64,000 nucleotides of DNA from the NCBI RefSeq assembly GCF_963678635.1, contig NC_087071.1, positions 6,587,624 to 6,651,623 of the forward strand. The letters are read 5' to 3'. The notes below the pieces were generated by a model. It did not search any database, was not told the DNA's origin, and saw only the letters and a program-made list of their open reading frames with translations. Position 1 is the first letter of the stretch, and every line of letters begins with the position of its first letter. The stretch is from Symsagittifera roscoffensis. Lineage: Eukaryota; Xenacoelomorpha; Acoela; Convolutidae. Of the stretch, positions 35,334 to 45,534 are shown in pieces. Made by a program: the position numbers and the translations under genes.

Positions 35334-35358
35334 GATCATCAAGGCCTATCCTTGGATC
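35334..35358 (+). promoter_or_regulatory. Leader hairpin unit 2
   Basis: Identical to unit 1 except for one loop base (CCTAT), exactly 60 bp downstream. A second small hairpin AGAAC-AACTTT-GTTCT follows directly (35362-35377). In copy 1 its counterpart has a longer stem and shorter loop (AGAACA-AAC-TGTTCT). Confidence 0.65.
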
Positions 35359-35874
35359 AAAAAGAACAACTTTGTTCTCCCCCACCCACTTAACTAGTGT
35401 CTAACGACCTCAAACGTCGATTCACTATCCAACCCTTTCTGAAAACCCAGGACTAATAGAAATTTTTAAACAAAACTAACATTCAAATTAGGATAAACAG
35501 TGAAGAACTTCGGTTATTCATCCTTCACTTGATCCCCCCTCTTACCAGACCCAGGATAAATCTTAGACTTAGTAAGTTTAAAATAGTATCTAACGAACTA
35601 CTCGCGTTCTAATTATACCTGAACCTTGTGGATCGATTTACTATTCTCCAACCCTTGAACACAATCACTACCCCTAAGTAAGATTAAGTAAGTTAACACC
35701 TTAGCTTATACTAGCCACGAGAAAGTAAAAAATCATTCTTCGGAATAGATATACTTTTCTCTCCAACCCTGAACAAATAGACCCAGGTTAAGCTAACCAA
35801 AAAATCGTAAGGACTAACAGTTTAAGCAAATAGAAATCATTTAACAACCTTTTGCACCCGTCATCCTAAACCTT

Positions 35875-36342
35875 ATGTCATTTAAAAACCTAGGAAATTA
35901 ACAAACAATCGTTTTACACAATTGTGAAATAGATAACAAAAAATACGACCTTGTAATCACACCTCATACACAAACAGTTGGATACATTCGAACAAAACGA
36001 CAAACACGAAAGAGAAAAATAATAACTATACAAAGACAAATAACACAAAAAAGATTTTCAAAAAATCGAAACGCATTTTCAGAATCAGAAACCAACAGTT
36101 TAGACGAACTTTATAAACTAAAAGAATCAAAAGATAAAAATTGTCCAATCCACGATCAATTATATTTCTCTGACTCAGAAACAACTTCAAATTCATCAAA
36201 AAGAGGAAAAAGAAGAATAAAAAAGCAGTATAAACACAAACCAGTACATTTATACAATTGGAATCAACCAATTAGACACATTGATAATTACATATTAACA
36301 GTCATCGAACGAAAAAATGAGCTCAACGCACACCCCAGGTGA
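35875..36342 (+). pseudogene. gag, amino-terminal part (broken by TAA at 35899)
   Basis: The ATG at 35875 begins MSFKNLGN and meets TAA at 35899-35901. The same frame then runs open to TGA at 36340 with basic, Lys/Arg-rich sequence (TKRQTRKRK, KRGKRRIKKQYK). Both older copies start MS-DNLG-K-QT at the corresponding place with a lysine codon at the stop position, so the TAA is derived and the start is well supported. The function is probably the matrix or membrane/RNA-binding head of Gag. The frame overlaps the next open frame (ATG 36317) by 26 bases. Confidence 0.75.
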
Positions 36343-36721
36343 AGAAAGTCCAGATGATGATGATATCTTCCCCTTTATAGTAGATGCAACCACTGATAGA
36401 GGACAGCATATATTTTGCAAAAAATTACTTTTAAATTTATTTGAACCCGGAATCAGTCCATGTAAAACAGAGTTCCCAGATGTAAAAATTAAAAGACAAA
36501 ATATCGATCACTATCTAAAAGATATATGTAACCTAACACAACAATACGGAATCTACTCCATAGAATTCAGCTCACCAAACCAGAATCACAGTAAATATAT
36601 AATTCAAACAGACGACCTTGATTTAGAATTTTCAAAAGTATTCTCAGAATATATAAAAAGCATCCAATACATAACTCACAAAGAGCAAACTCCATATTCA
36701 CAAATGAAGTTTTTGCAATAA
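36317..36721 (+). CDS. gag, second frame segment
   Basis: Open frame of 134 codons with an acidic start (ESPDDDD) and the block DHYLKDICN, matched in copy 1 by DHYLKDFCN, and DLDLEFSKVFSEY, matched by DIDLNFSKVFIEY. It is therefore coding sequence of the element and part of gag, not a host gene. It overlaps the preceding frame by 26 bases and the following frame (open from 36622) by about 97. Whether it is joined to its neighbours by frameshifting, was once one continuous gag, or starts independently at 36317 cannot be settled here. Confidence 0.65.
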   Translation: MSSTHTPGEESPDDDDIFPFIVDATTDRGQHIFCKKLLLNLFEPGISPCKTEFPDVKIKRQNIDHYLKDICNLTQQYGIYSIEFSSPNQNHSKYIIQTDDLDLEFSKVFSEYIKSIQYITHKEQTPYSQMKFLQ

Positions 36722-38070
36722 TATATAGTTATATCTCGATATTAGAAAACGAAATCCAAATACCAAATGTCTCACCGACAGAAACATCGAAACATATAAG
36801 AGTACGACATGAACTCACACTACTCTCTAGTTTTCTAAATATCATTAAAGAAAATTTCACGAAAAATGAAGTTTCACAACATACAAAACATGACTTACAG
36901 AAAATTTGGGCATGGTTCATAATAGATTATTTCACACACAATATTGATTTAATTTCACAAGCAAGAATAAATTTTAGACCCAAAAACTCAAACGATGATA
37001 CTGCTATCACAGAACAATCAGACTATGTTTGGGACCCCGAATGATCTCATCCCGCATTTATAAACTTCCCACAGTCAATCTCAAGTCAAGCAATAAGTAC
37101 GATATCTTATATAAGAGATTATGTAAGAGTAATACCATTAACCATTGATGCAACACCATTAAACTATAATACATTTTTACCCGATATGCAAAATAATAGT
37201 TTAAACTCTACAGTCATACACAATGAAAACCTCAATGGAACTAGGAATCTTACTCAACAAGATATCCAGACACCATCACACTTCATAAATGAAGAAACAG
37301 TACACACAACAACTACACAACAAAGTATTTCACCAATACGTCCAAATTTAACAACACCAAGAAATACAAACCCTTCACAAACACAGGTAACCTTACAATC
37401 AACCGTTAAACCTTCGGTTGCCCTAAAATATTCACACATGGATTACCAAACATACAGACCCATGACAATACCGTCAAAAACACGCAAAACGTTCACTAGA
37501 AACAATTTTGCAGACCATAATTATAATTACACACATCCATCAAAAACAAATTATCAACCACGAAAAAATTTCAATAATTATACAAGATCTCGAAACTGGG
37601 ATAACTCAATGGCACCACCTAATTCAGTAAATTTCCAAACAAATTTACATCCTCCACAGGATCGTAGTGAAAATTATCCATTTTTTCAGCAAAATAAAAA
37701 TAAAAAACAAACATCTTATCAAATGGATTACTTATCCTCAGATGATGATTTCTTACAACCAGATATATTTGCACCCTATAATCAAGAATATCGTGGACAA
37801 GGAATACAGAAACCACATACATGTCATAGAATTTTTTCTCCACAACCAATAGATACACAAAATCAACAACCAATTCAGCAACAAAACCCAATTAATACAC
37901 AATCTTTTCAACCAATTCAGCAACAAAACCCAATGATAGCACACTCATACCAACCAACACAAATGCAAAATGAAATACCACTCCCATATTATCTTCAACA
38001 ACACGAAATAACAAGAAATCAACTTTCAAATTTTCTCAAATGCCAAATGCAGCAGAATCACTACAAATGA
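36622..38070 (+). pseudogene. gag, third frame segment (TGA at 37042)
   Basis: Open in frame 1 from 36622 except for TGA at 37042-37044. Before the stop it holds NSQ...NEVF and a WFIIDYFTHNIDLIS block conserved in copy 1. At the stop the older copy has Trp in the motif WDPE-SH, so the stop is derived. After it comes a 294-codon Gln/Asn/Pro-rich region (ATG at 37186) with repeated QQQNPI and QPIQQQNP units, probably disordered Gag. It ends at 38070, overlapping the pol-containing frame by 31 bases in the minus-one direction. Confidence 0.7.
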
Positions 38071-41000
38071 CAATGAATCCATACCTTATGGGTGGATCAT
38101 CAATAACATCAAATAAACCTTTAATGGTATTCACAGGAACAGACCCTGAATACTCTGTAGAAGACTATTTAAATGCAGTAACAGCAAATTTGATTTTAAA
38201 TATAGGACCTGAACCAATTAATACGCCACTACATCAAAACTGGATACATCGACGCACCGCGTTGATACAAACAACTTTAGATGGCGCAGCCCAAAAATGG
38301 TTTTCAGTATTGCCTCTAGAAATAAAATCAAATTGGAAAAGGTTTACACAAGAATTTTCAAAAATGTTTGACTCCGAAAGAAACAAACAGCAACAAAGAG
38401 TTTTATGTAATGAAATTCGCAGATTACCAAACGAAACCATCAAGCAATTAGCAGTACGAATCGAAACATTAGTTCGAAAAGCATATTCATTAAATACACA
38501 CGACTATAAAAACACAAAGATGACAGAAATCTTAATGATGACCTTAACACCACAATTAAGGAAAATAGCAATAAAAAAGAGAGCATCCCATCCTTCTTCA
38601 ATTCGAGAACCCGATTTAGATTTTCGAAAACTAGTAGACAAACTAGAACAAGCAGAAATCACAATGAAACTCGAAGAAACGGAAAATCTGAAATTACAAT
38701 ACGTTAACAGAATTGAAACAACTTCCACAAATATAAACAATATACAGGAATCAGATACAGACCTCGTTGAAAAAATCACTGAAATACTCAATATTTACGA
38801 AAAACACCCAAACTTTAAAGGCAAACCATCTTTCAAAAAATGGTGTAATTATTGCCGACGATACGGACATAGTATTTCTGAATGTAGACAAAAACAGCAA
38901 GATAATCAAAATAAACCTCAAAAATACAAAGAACCAAATAAGTCATTCTATCAATATATGAAGAAAGATCAAAATCTACCGAACAAAAATGTATACAGCA
39001 ACAATAGTTCAGGAAAACCACTCCCGAACAATACAAATTATACAAGAAACCAATCACCACATAACTCAAGTTATAGAGGAAGATCGCCAGAACGAAGAAA
39101 TACACAAAATTCGTCACAAAATCACTACAATAGACCAAATAGTAGAAATAACAATTCCAGATCTAATTCAAACACAACACAATTTGTTTCTAGATCTAAC
39201 TCCCAATCAAGAAATAGATACTATCCAAACAATCAGTCACGAAACTCATCATATAATAGAAATAGAAACTATTCCAATAATCGAAATAGAAGTTATTCAA
39301 ACAACCGAAATCAGTATTATCCAAACAATCGATCAAGAAATAACTCATATAACAGAACAGACAGTAATTATCAAAATAAATTGCGAAATAATTCACAAAA
39401 TCGACATTCAAGTTATAATAATCGTTTTAGAAATTATTCCCAACCACCACACCGGAATAATAATCACTATAATAATTCCAATAATCGCCACAGAAGTAGT
39501 ACACCTAAACATCAAAGACATATTAATCAAGTACAATCTAATCCAGAAACAACATCAGACCCTCCAGGTATTGATGACACAGTAACTGATACGTTGCAAC
39601 TCAATCAAATAAACTGTGGATCATCAGATTCAGAAAGCGACACAGAAAACACTGTCTCCATCAACATGATAAAAGTCGAAAATGACTATGAATCTGTTAT
39701 ATATGAACAACCTTTTTCATCACACATATATGAAAATCAATCAGAATTTCTTCACAATTATTATATTAAACCCATACATTCCACACCAACGACGCAAGAA
39801 ACCAATGGAATTAACACTACAAATCAACCCATTGAAAATGACAAAACAAAATGCTTAAATACAAATCACATCTATCAAAATATACAAAAAGAACAACCCA
39901 AAGAAAAAATTTGGACAATACCATTTCTCTTAGAAAGTCCAAGAAACAAAGAATTTCAACCACCAGATCTTGAAATTGATTTTTTAATTGATTCAGGAGC
40001 AGAATCAAATATAATAAACATTCCCACATGGAATGAAATAAAAACTTTACACCCAAAGCTAACACCTCTTGAAACCTCCAGTAAATTAGCAACAGCACAG
40101 GGATCAACATTAATAAACTACGGGAAAATCCAATTATTTCTTCTCCCCACAAGAACAATAGAGCAAAGTAAAATTTTAAATAAGCCATTTAAACAAATAT
40201 TCCATATCACCGATATTAAACATAATATCATTGGAATACCATTTATCTCTAAATATATACCAACAATCAACATCTTGAATAGTAAAATATTAATCAAAGA
40301 TAAATATACAAAAACAAAAGACACATCCCTAAGATTTTTTCAAAGATTAAATAAACAACCACCATTTTTTTCAAAATTTTACCCAATATATAACCAACAA
40401 AGAAAACACTTGAAACCACTATCAGGAAACATCTATAATTTTTCAATCAAACAAGTTCACCAATATGATAAAAACCAAAACAAACAAAAATTTTATATGT
40501 CAGATTTTGAATTCAAACCTATTCATAAATTTTTCAAAATCACAATCTCATCAATAAAATATTTAAAAAACTCGAATTCAGATATTATTTCCTTACATGT
40601 ATACAACAATACACCTTACCAAGTAACATTACCTTTAGGACTTTTAGGCTATTGCGAAACCAACGCTACAATATCACCAATACACGAAAAAGCATACCGT
40701 GTAAATAATATACTCCAATTACTAGATATTTGTCAATCCACAATCCTTAATGAAGAATTATCTATAAATAATATAATAAGTAACGAAAACAGAAATACGG
40801 ATTATTTCACAAAAACCCCATATTTCAAACCTACATTCAACATAAATAAGTACACAGAGAATCAACAGAAATTTTTAACAATGTTTAATTTCCAACATTC
40901 ACAAATAACACAAGACGAATTTGAAAAATTAGCCAAACAGCTAATTAAATATTCATCAGTCTATGCAACATCCAAATTTGATGTTGGTAAAATCAGCTCA

Positions 41001-41621
41001 TCGCTACATCTCCCATTAAAACCAGACGCAGTTTTCAAAAAACAAAGGGCAAGTAAAGTACCAATTCACTTACACGATAAAGTGAACAGATTACTCGACA
41101 TTTTAGAACAATACAACATTATATCACCAGTAGATAAGGAAGAACAACCAAAAGGCAACACATTTATCAACCCCGTTATCATTCTAGCTAAAGGAGAATC
41201 ATTAAAAATCGTTCTCGATGATGCTAGATACCTCAACTCACTCATAGATGAATCAAAGTGTAATTGGCCCATTGAACCAATACAAGTTATTTTAACAAAA
41301 ATAAACGGAAAATACTTTACCACCGCCGATATGAATAGTGCATATAATCAACTGCCATTAGACGAACAATCACGACGTTTAACACAATTTGTTATTGGAA
41401 ACCAACAATATGAATTCAACCGCTTATTCTATGGAATATCCATAGGACCAGCAGCATTTTCAGCTTTTATGAGCAAAATTTTTAGACCACTAATACTCAA
41501 GAAAAACGCAATCACCTATTTAGACGATGTTTTTACGCAATCACAAACAAAAGAGGAAATGTTCAATGTTTTAGAACAATATCACCAAATACTTCGAAAA
41601 CCTGAAGGCCGCCCCCGATAA
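38040..41621 (+). pseudogene. Gag core, protease and reverse transcriptase
   Basis: A 1193-codon frame. Residues about 20-215 are a retrotransposon gag (capsid) domain with AAQKWFSVLP. Residues 269-282 are one zinc knuckle, CNYCRRYGHSISEC (CX2CX4HX4C). Then comes a roughly 160-residue Asn/Arg/Ser/Tyr-rich tail. The protease has LIDSGAESN at about 649-657. RT covers about 980-1190 with the active site YLDD (residue 1160). The frame ends early at TAA 41619; RT/RNase H homology continues in another frame from about 41599, so a one-base lesion lies between about 41596 and 41601. Gag and Pol would be made as a fusion and cut by the protease. Whether the overlap with the preceding frame is programmed or a mutation is open. 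Confidence 0.85.
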
Positions 41622-42966
41622 ATCACACTTCTTTTTGACAAGAGTTAAATTCTTAGGACATAATATAGAAAGAAAAACAATCACTCCATTGAAATCACGT
41701 ATAGACGCTATTCAAAAACTCCAACCACCAACAAATAAAAAGAAAATCCAAGAATTCCTTGGAATGTTAAACTTTTTAAGCAAATATGTTTATAAAATGC
41801 AATTATATCTACGACCATTCTATAATATACTTAGACAACAAAATAATTTTGAATGGAATACAGAACATCAAGCACGATTTGAAGAAATAAAGAAACTCTT
41901 AACTGAACAAATTTCAAACACAATTCCAGATCCCGATCAACCATTTTATGCAATGTGCGATGCTTCGAACTTTGGCATCGGCGCAGCATTATTACAATCA
42001 CATAACGGTACAAATAAAATGAACCTCATATCAGCAAACTCTCGATTATTCACTCAAGCAGAGCTACGACTCTCAACTCTAATGAGAGAATGTACAGCCA
42101 TAATATATACACTAACAGAATATGAATTTCTGATACTTGGATCAAAACATCCCACAGTTCTATTCACAGACCATAAACCAATCATCTTTCTTTTCACACA
42201 AAAGTCTAATCCAAACCACCGAGTTTATAGATTTCAACTAATTTTAATGAAATTCCCAAACCTACATATAGTTTGGACCGCAGGGAAAAATCTTGCATTA
42301 CCAGACACTTTAAGTCGAAATACGCCACCTGAATTACTTACACGTAAAACCACAGTTGAAATACCCAAAAATATAAAATTCTACCTTGCAGAAAATGAAA
42401 CATCACCCCGATTGGAATGCAAATATGCAGTAAAAACTGACGTTGAACAATCACAAATAAATAATTTACAACATTTCCCACTTTATTTAGATTGTCAAAA
42501 TAATCACTATGAAGTTGATCTACTTGGAACATCAACTTTTAAACCAATCCCATAGTCACAATGGATAAAAAATAACACCCAACAAAAAAGAATAAAACAA
42601 CACCCGCCTAAAAAAGACCATTTTCCACTAATTGAAGAAGAAAACTTAACTGATAAAATAAACTTATCAGGACCACAAACAAACGATTCAAAATACACAA
42701 TAAATCAAGTTTTTGACCTCCTTGACCCACTAGATACAATACCTTTATCTAAATTAGAAATTGAAAACATTTTTCTCCCCCCAACAGAAACAATTACAAT
42801 TTCAACACTGGTAATTCGACAACTGAAATCATGGCACAAATATAAAACTAAACCTATCAAGGCAGATTCAACTATTCTAGGAAATAAAACACTCCTTCGA
42901 TACTTTCGCAAATTTAATAACACAACAATTAACAAAAATACAGACCTTTTAGAATATAAAAATTAA
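41599..42966 (+). pseudogene. RT thumb and RNase H, pol middle part (TAG at 42553)
   Basis: Continues pol in frame 1: FLGHNI after the RT palm, LGMLNFLSKY (connection), then RNase H with CDASNFGIGAAL (Asp at 41959), a MRECTAIIYTL helix (Glu), TDHKP and LPDTLSR. A single TAG at 42553-42555 interrupts it; coding-like sequence continues in the same frame to TAA at 42964. No start codon is expected because this is an internal part of pol. The next frame (integrase) opens at 42960, so a second one-base lesion lies at about 42960-42966. Confidence 0.85.
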
Positions 42967-44522
42967 ATGAATTTACAGTTCCCTGTCTCCCTTTAAGTAT
43001 GATTCTCATAGCTTTTAATATTTCTCATACACAAAATATTAAAGGACACTCTGGATCAGAAAAAACATATTCAAATTTTATACAAAACTTTTATTTCCCA
43101 AATGCACCAATTTGGATAAAAGTACTATGCAATGACTGTATAGTATGTCAACTGAATAAACCTTACCCAAATCAAAAACAAATAGCACAAAAACAAGGTT
43201 TTAAAGGACAAAGTTTGTACTTTAATCATCGTATCTCATTTGATACTAAAGGACCAATTTCACCCTCATCAGAAGGAAACTCCTACATTATGGTAATTGT
43301 TGACGCATTTACACATTATGTAGCACTTAACCCAGTACCATATTGTAACGCTTATTATGCTTACACAACGCTTTATGAACACTGGAAAGCAAAATTTGGA
43401 CTACCAGAAATTTTAGTTACAGACAATGGTACAGAATTCATAAATAATGAAATCATCACGCTATGTCATTTATATAACATTAAACACAAACCATGTACAT
43501 CTCACGCACCTTGGACAAACGGCTTAGTCGAAGGTATGAACCGTTCATTACAAGAATATCTTAGATGTATCATCAATGGAAATGATACAAGATATACCGA
43601 ATGGTCAGCAGATGTAAAGTTATTTCCCTTAGCATATAATTCACAAATCACGACAACTTTAGGAATGTCACCATATGAAATGGTTTTTAACCAAAAGCCA
43701 CGCAAACCAATAATGTTTACAGCAAACTCTCATAAAAACGCACAAGGTTATTTTCAACCAAATAAAGACTCAATTTGTTATAACCTACCATTACATACAC
43801 AGGATGAATATCATTTTCATCATCCACAACTTCTTAAATTAGCCTCCGGTACACACTCCGAATGGATTTTAAATAGAGATAAAAAACACAATGAAATTTA
43901 TCAAAAAATAACAAAAAAGTTGTTACAAAGGCAAAACATTAATGAACAAATAAAGTCACGCTTTACACCAGCCTCCGATTTAAAAATTGGAACATTTGTT
44001 TTAATACCCAATTTTACCACTCAAAAAGGAACTTCTAAAAAATTACAACCCCTTCGTAAAGGACCATACCAAATAATTGCAAAACCCACTGATGTCACAT
44101 ATAAAATCACCGACTCAGACAAAAAAGAAATCGTTCAGCATCGAAATAACCTATTACCTTATTATCCAAAAGAATACGCACTCCGCGAATTAACTCAACT
44201 ATATTCTTTTACAGTTTTAAAAGTTATTCAAAATGACCCACATCCGGAAAACACAACAAAGGATCAAAATGATATTCACCTCGGAAATAAAAATACAAAA
44301 TCAACCACCACCAAAAACAATACAAAAAACCTAGACCAAAAAACATCTCAAAAAGAAAGAAAAAATAGAAAAATGACCGAACAAATAATACCCCAAGAAC
44401 AAATCGACAAATCAGAACATAGAAAATCAACACGACTTAGAAATCAACCACTTAAAAATTATAAAATATTCATCCCCCAATCTAAAATATTAAAGAAAGT
44501 CGAATTTCAAAAGCAATTTTAG
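42960..44522 (+). CDS. Integrase
   Basis: Open from 42960 (first ATG 42999, 507 codons). An HHCC-type zinc domain is visible as HTQNIKGHSG and CNDCIVCQ. The catalytic core has Asp at 43242 (FDTKGP), Asp at 43422 (TDNGTEF) and Glu at 43530 (VEGMNR), i.e. D-59-D-35-E. The carboxy-terminal part has a GPYQIIAKPTDVTYKI strand set (SH3-like/GPY-F type domain), then a Lys/Glu/Asn-rich basic tail. It inserts the reverse-transcribed DNA into the genome. The reading frame is intact, but upstream pol is broken. Confidence 0.9.
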   Translation, partial: KLNEFTVPCLPLSMILIAFNISHTQNIKGHSGSEKTYSNFIQNFYFPNAPIWIKVLCNDCIVCQLNKPYPNQKQIAQKQGFKGQSLYFNHRISFDTKGPISPSSEGNSYIMVIVDAFTHYVALNPVPYCNAYYAYTTLYEHWKAKFGLPEILVTDNGTEFINNEIITLCHLYNIKHKPCTSHAPWTNGLVEGMNRSLQEYLRCIINGNDTRYTEWSADVKLFPLAYNSQITTTLGMSPYEMVFNQKPRKPIMFTANSHKNAQGYFQPNKDSICYNLPLHTQDEYHFHHPQLLKLASGTHSEWILNRDKKHNEIYQKITKKLLQRQNINEQIKSRFTPASDLKIGTFVLIPNFTTQKGTSKKLQPLRKGPYQIIAKPTDVTYKITDSDKKEIVQHRNNLLPYYPKEYALRELTQLYSFTVLKVIQNDPHPENTTKDQNDIHLGNKNTKSTTTKNNTKNLDQKTSQKERKNRKMTEQIIPQEQIDKSEHRKSTRLRNQPLKNYKIFIPQSKILKKVEFQKQF

Positions 44523-45113
44523 CTCTATACTTCAGTCTTGGAAACTTTGAAACACTTTCAATTTTCATTTTTCGAAATAACATGCTGACAAACACGCAAT
44601 GATTCTAGTTCAAATTTAGACCAATAGGATTCATCCAATCCGTCACCTTCTCTAACTTAAACTCAGATCAATTAGACGAATCATATAAAACTCCAGGCAT
44701 ATCTATAACTATAACTTTCCAACCTCCAGGTCAAAAATAAGCAAACCACTCCAACTTGACAACTAAAATAAATATCACCATAATACCATAACCCTCCCTT
44801 ATCTAATAACCCAAAGATCAACAATATTTCCCCAACTCAGACCACGAATACCCCCCAAACAAATCTGTTAACTTAGCCTAAAGTAACAAAACGAACATTT
44901 TAATTAGCCTAAAGTACAAAAATCTCACCATACCCCGGATTATTTGACAAACAAAAATAAAGAAAAAGACGACCTCCCGATCACCATAAAAACTGCCCCC
45001 AACAATTTTTTACAAAACTCAACCCACTTGTCAAGAAACTAATAAATAATCCGACCACACTTGAAAATTGCCCCAAACGACAAAAAAAATTCGATCAAGA
45101 AGTCATTTCTTAA
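44523..45113 (+). other. Non-coding interval between pol and the small membrane ORFs
   Basis: About 590 bp with stops in all frames and no gene. It is a plausible site for splice acceptors or an internal leader for the downstream polycistronic region. Paired strings TTAGCCTAAAGTA occur at 44875 and 44907. Confidence 0.5.
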
Positions 45114-45344
45114 ATGTTCTTCTATCAAACAGTCACTAAAATTATCACAAACCTCAAACAATTTTTTACGATACTTGAAACTTTCATAATATTTCTTTTT
45201 GATATCCTTGAATCTTTTCTAATAATCTTAATCATTTTTTGTAATATTTTTTTAATTTTCTACACTATATTCGAACTATTTCTCCAACTTTCAAAAACCC
45301 TTGATTATATCCACAGGTACGATTCATACAACTTGTCTAAATGA
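45114..45344 (+). CDS. Small hydrophobic protein 1 (76 aa)
   Basis: ATG at 45114. After a short amphipathic start (about residues 1-20), residues about 24-58 are almost uninterrupted Ile/Leu/Phe, enough for one long or two closely packed membrane helices, followed by a polar 15-residue tail. It lies between pol and the envelope region, and its stop TGA is embedded in the ATG of the next frame (ATGA at 45341). The composition and position recall small viral membrane proteins; function is inference. AT-rich DNA makes Ile/Phe-rich frames likely by chance, which lowers confidence. Confidence 0.45.
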   Translation: MFFYQTVTKIITNLKQFFTILETFIIFLFDILESFLIILIIFCNIFLIFYTIFELFLQLSKTLDYIHRYDSYNLSK

Positions 45345-45523
45345 TACGAACTATTTTCAGTAGAACTGATATTTTTCTACTATTTGTAATTTTCATAACA
45401 TTTTTATCATCCCTCATTTTGACCATATGCAAATGTATAAAGAAAGCAATCCTCACATTTGCCCTAGCAACAATCCTTCTAATTCTTTTTTTGGAAGAAT
45501 ATTATAAAAAACTTTTTCACTAA
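45341..45523 (+). CDS. Small hydrophobic protein 2 (60 aa)
   Basis: ATG at 45341, overlapping the previous stop as ATGA. Two hydrophobic segments (about residues 11-29 and 36-51) are separated by a basic turn with two cysteines (CKCIKK), with a charged end (EEYYKKLFH): a helical hairpin typical of viroporin-like proteins. The overlap suggests translation by termination-reinitiation from the same mRNA. Chance is a real alternative given the base composition. Confidence 0.45.
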   Translation: MIRTIFSRTDIFLLFVIFITFLSSLILTICKCIKKAILTFALATILLILFLEEYYKKLFH

Positions 45524-45534
45524 AATAATAAATC

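Larger units (their letters stand above)
34664..35874 (+). other. Long retroviral-type leader, no gene
   Basis: About 1.2 kb between primer site and gag ATG. It is conserved in all three family copies in blocks: the region around 34740-34810, the hairpin units, GTGTCTAACGACCTCAAACG (35395) and CATCCTAAACCTTATG just at the gag start. A 77-codon frame at 34726-34959 is not preserved in the other copies, so I do not call it. The leader probably holds packaging, dimerisation and splice-donor signals. Confidence 0.6.
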
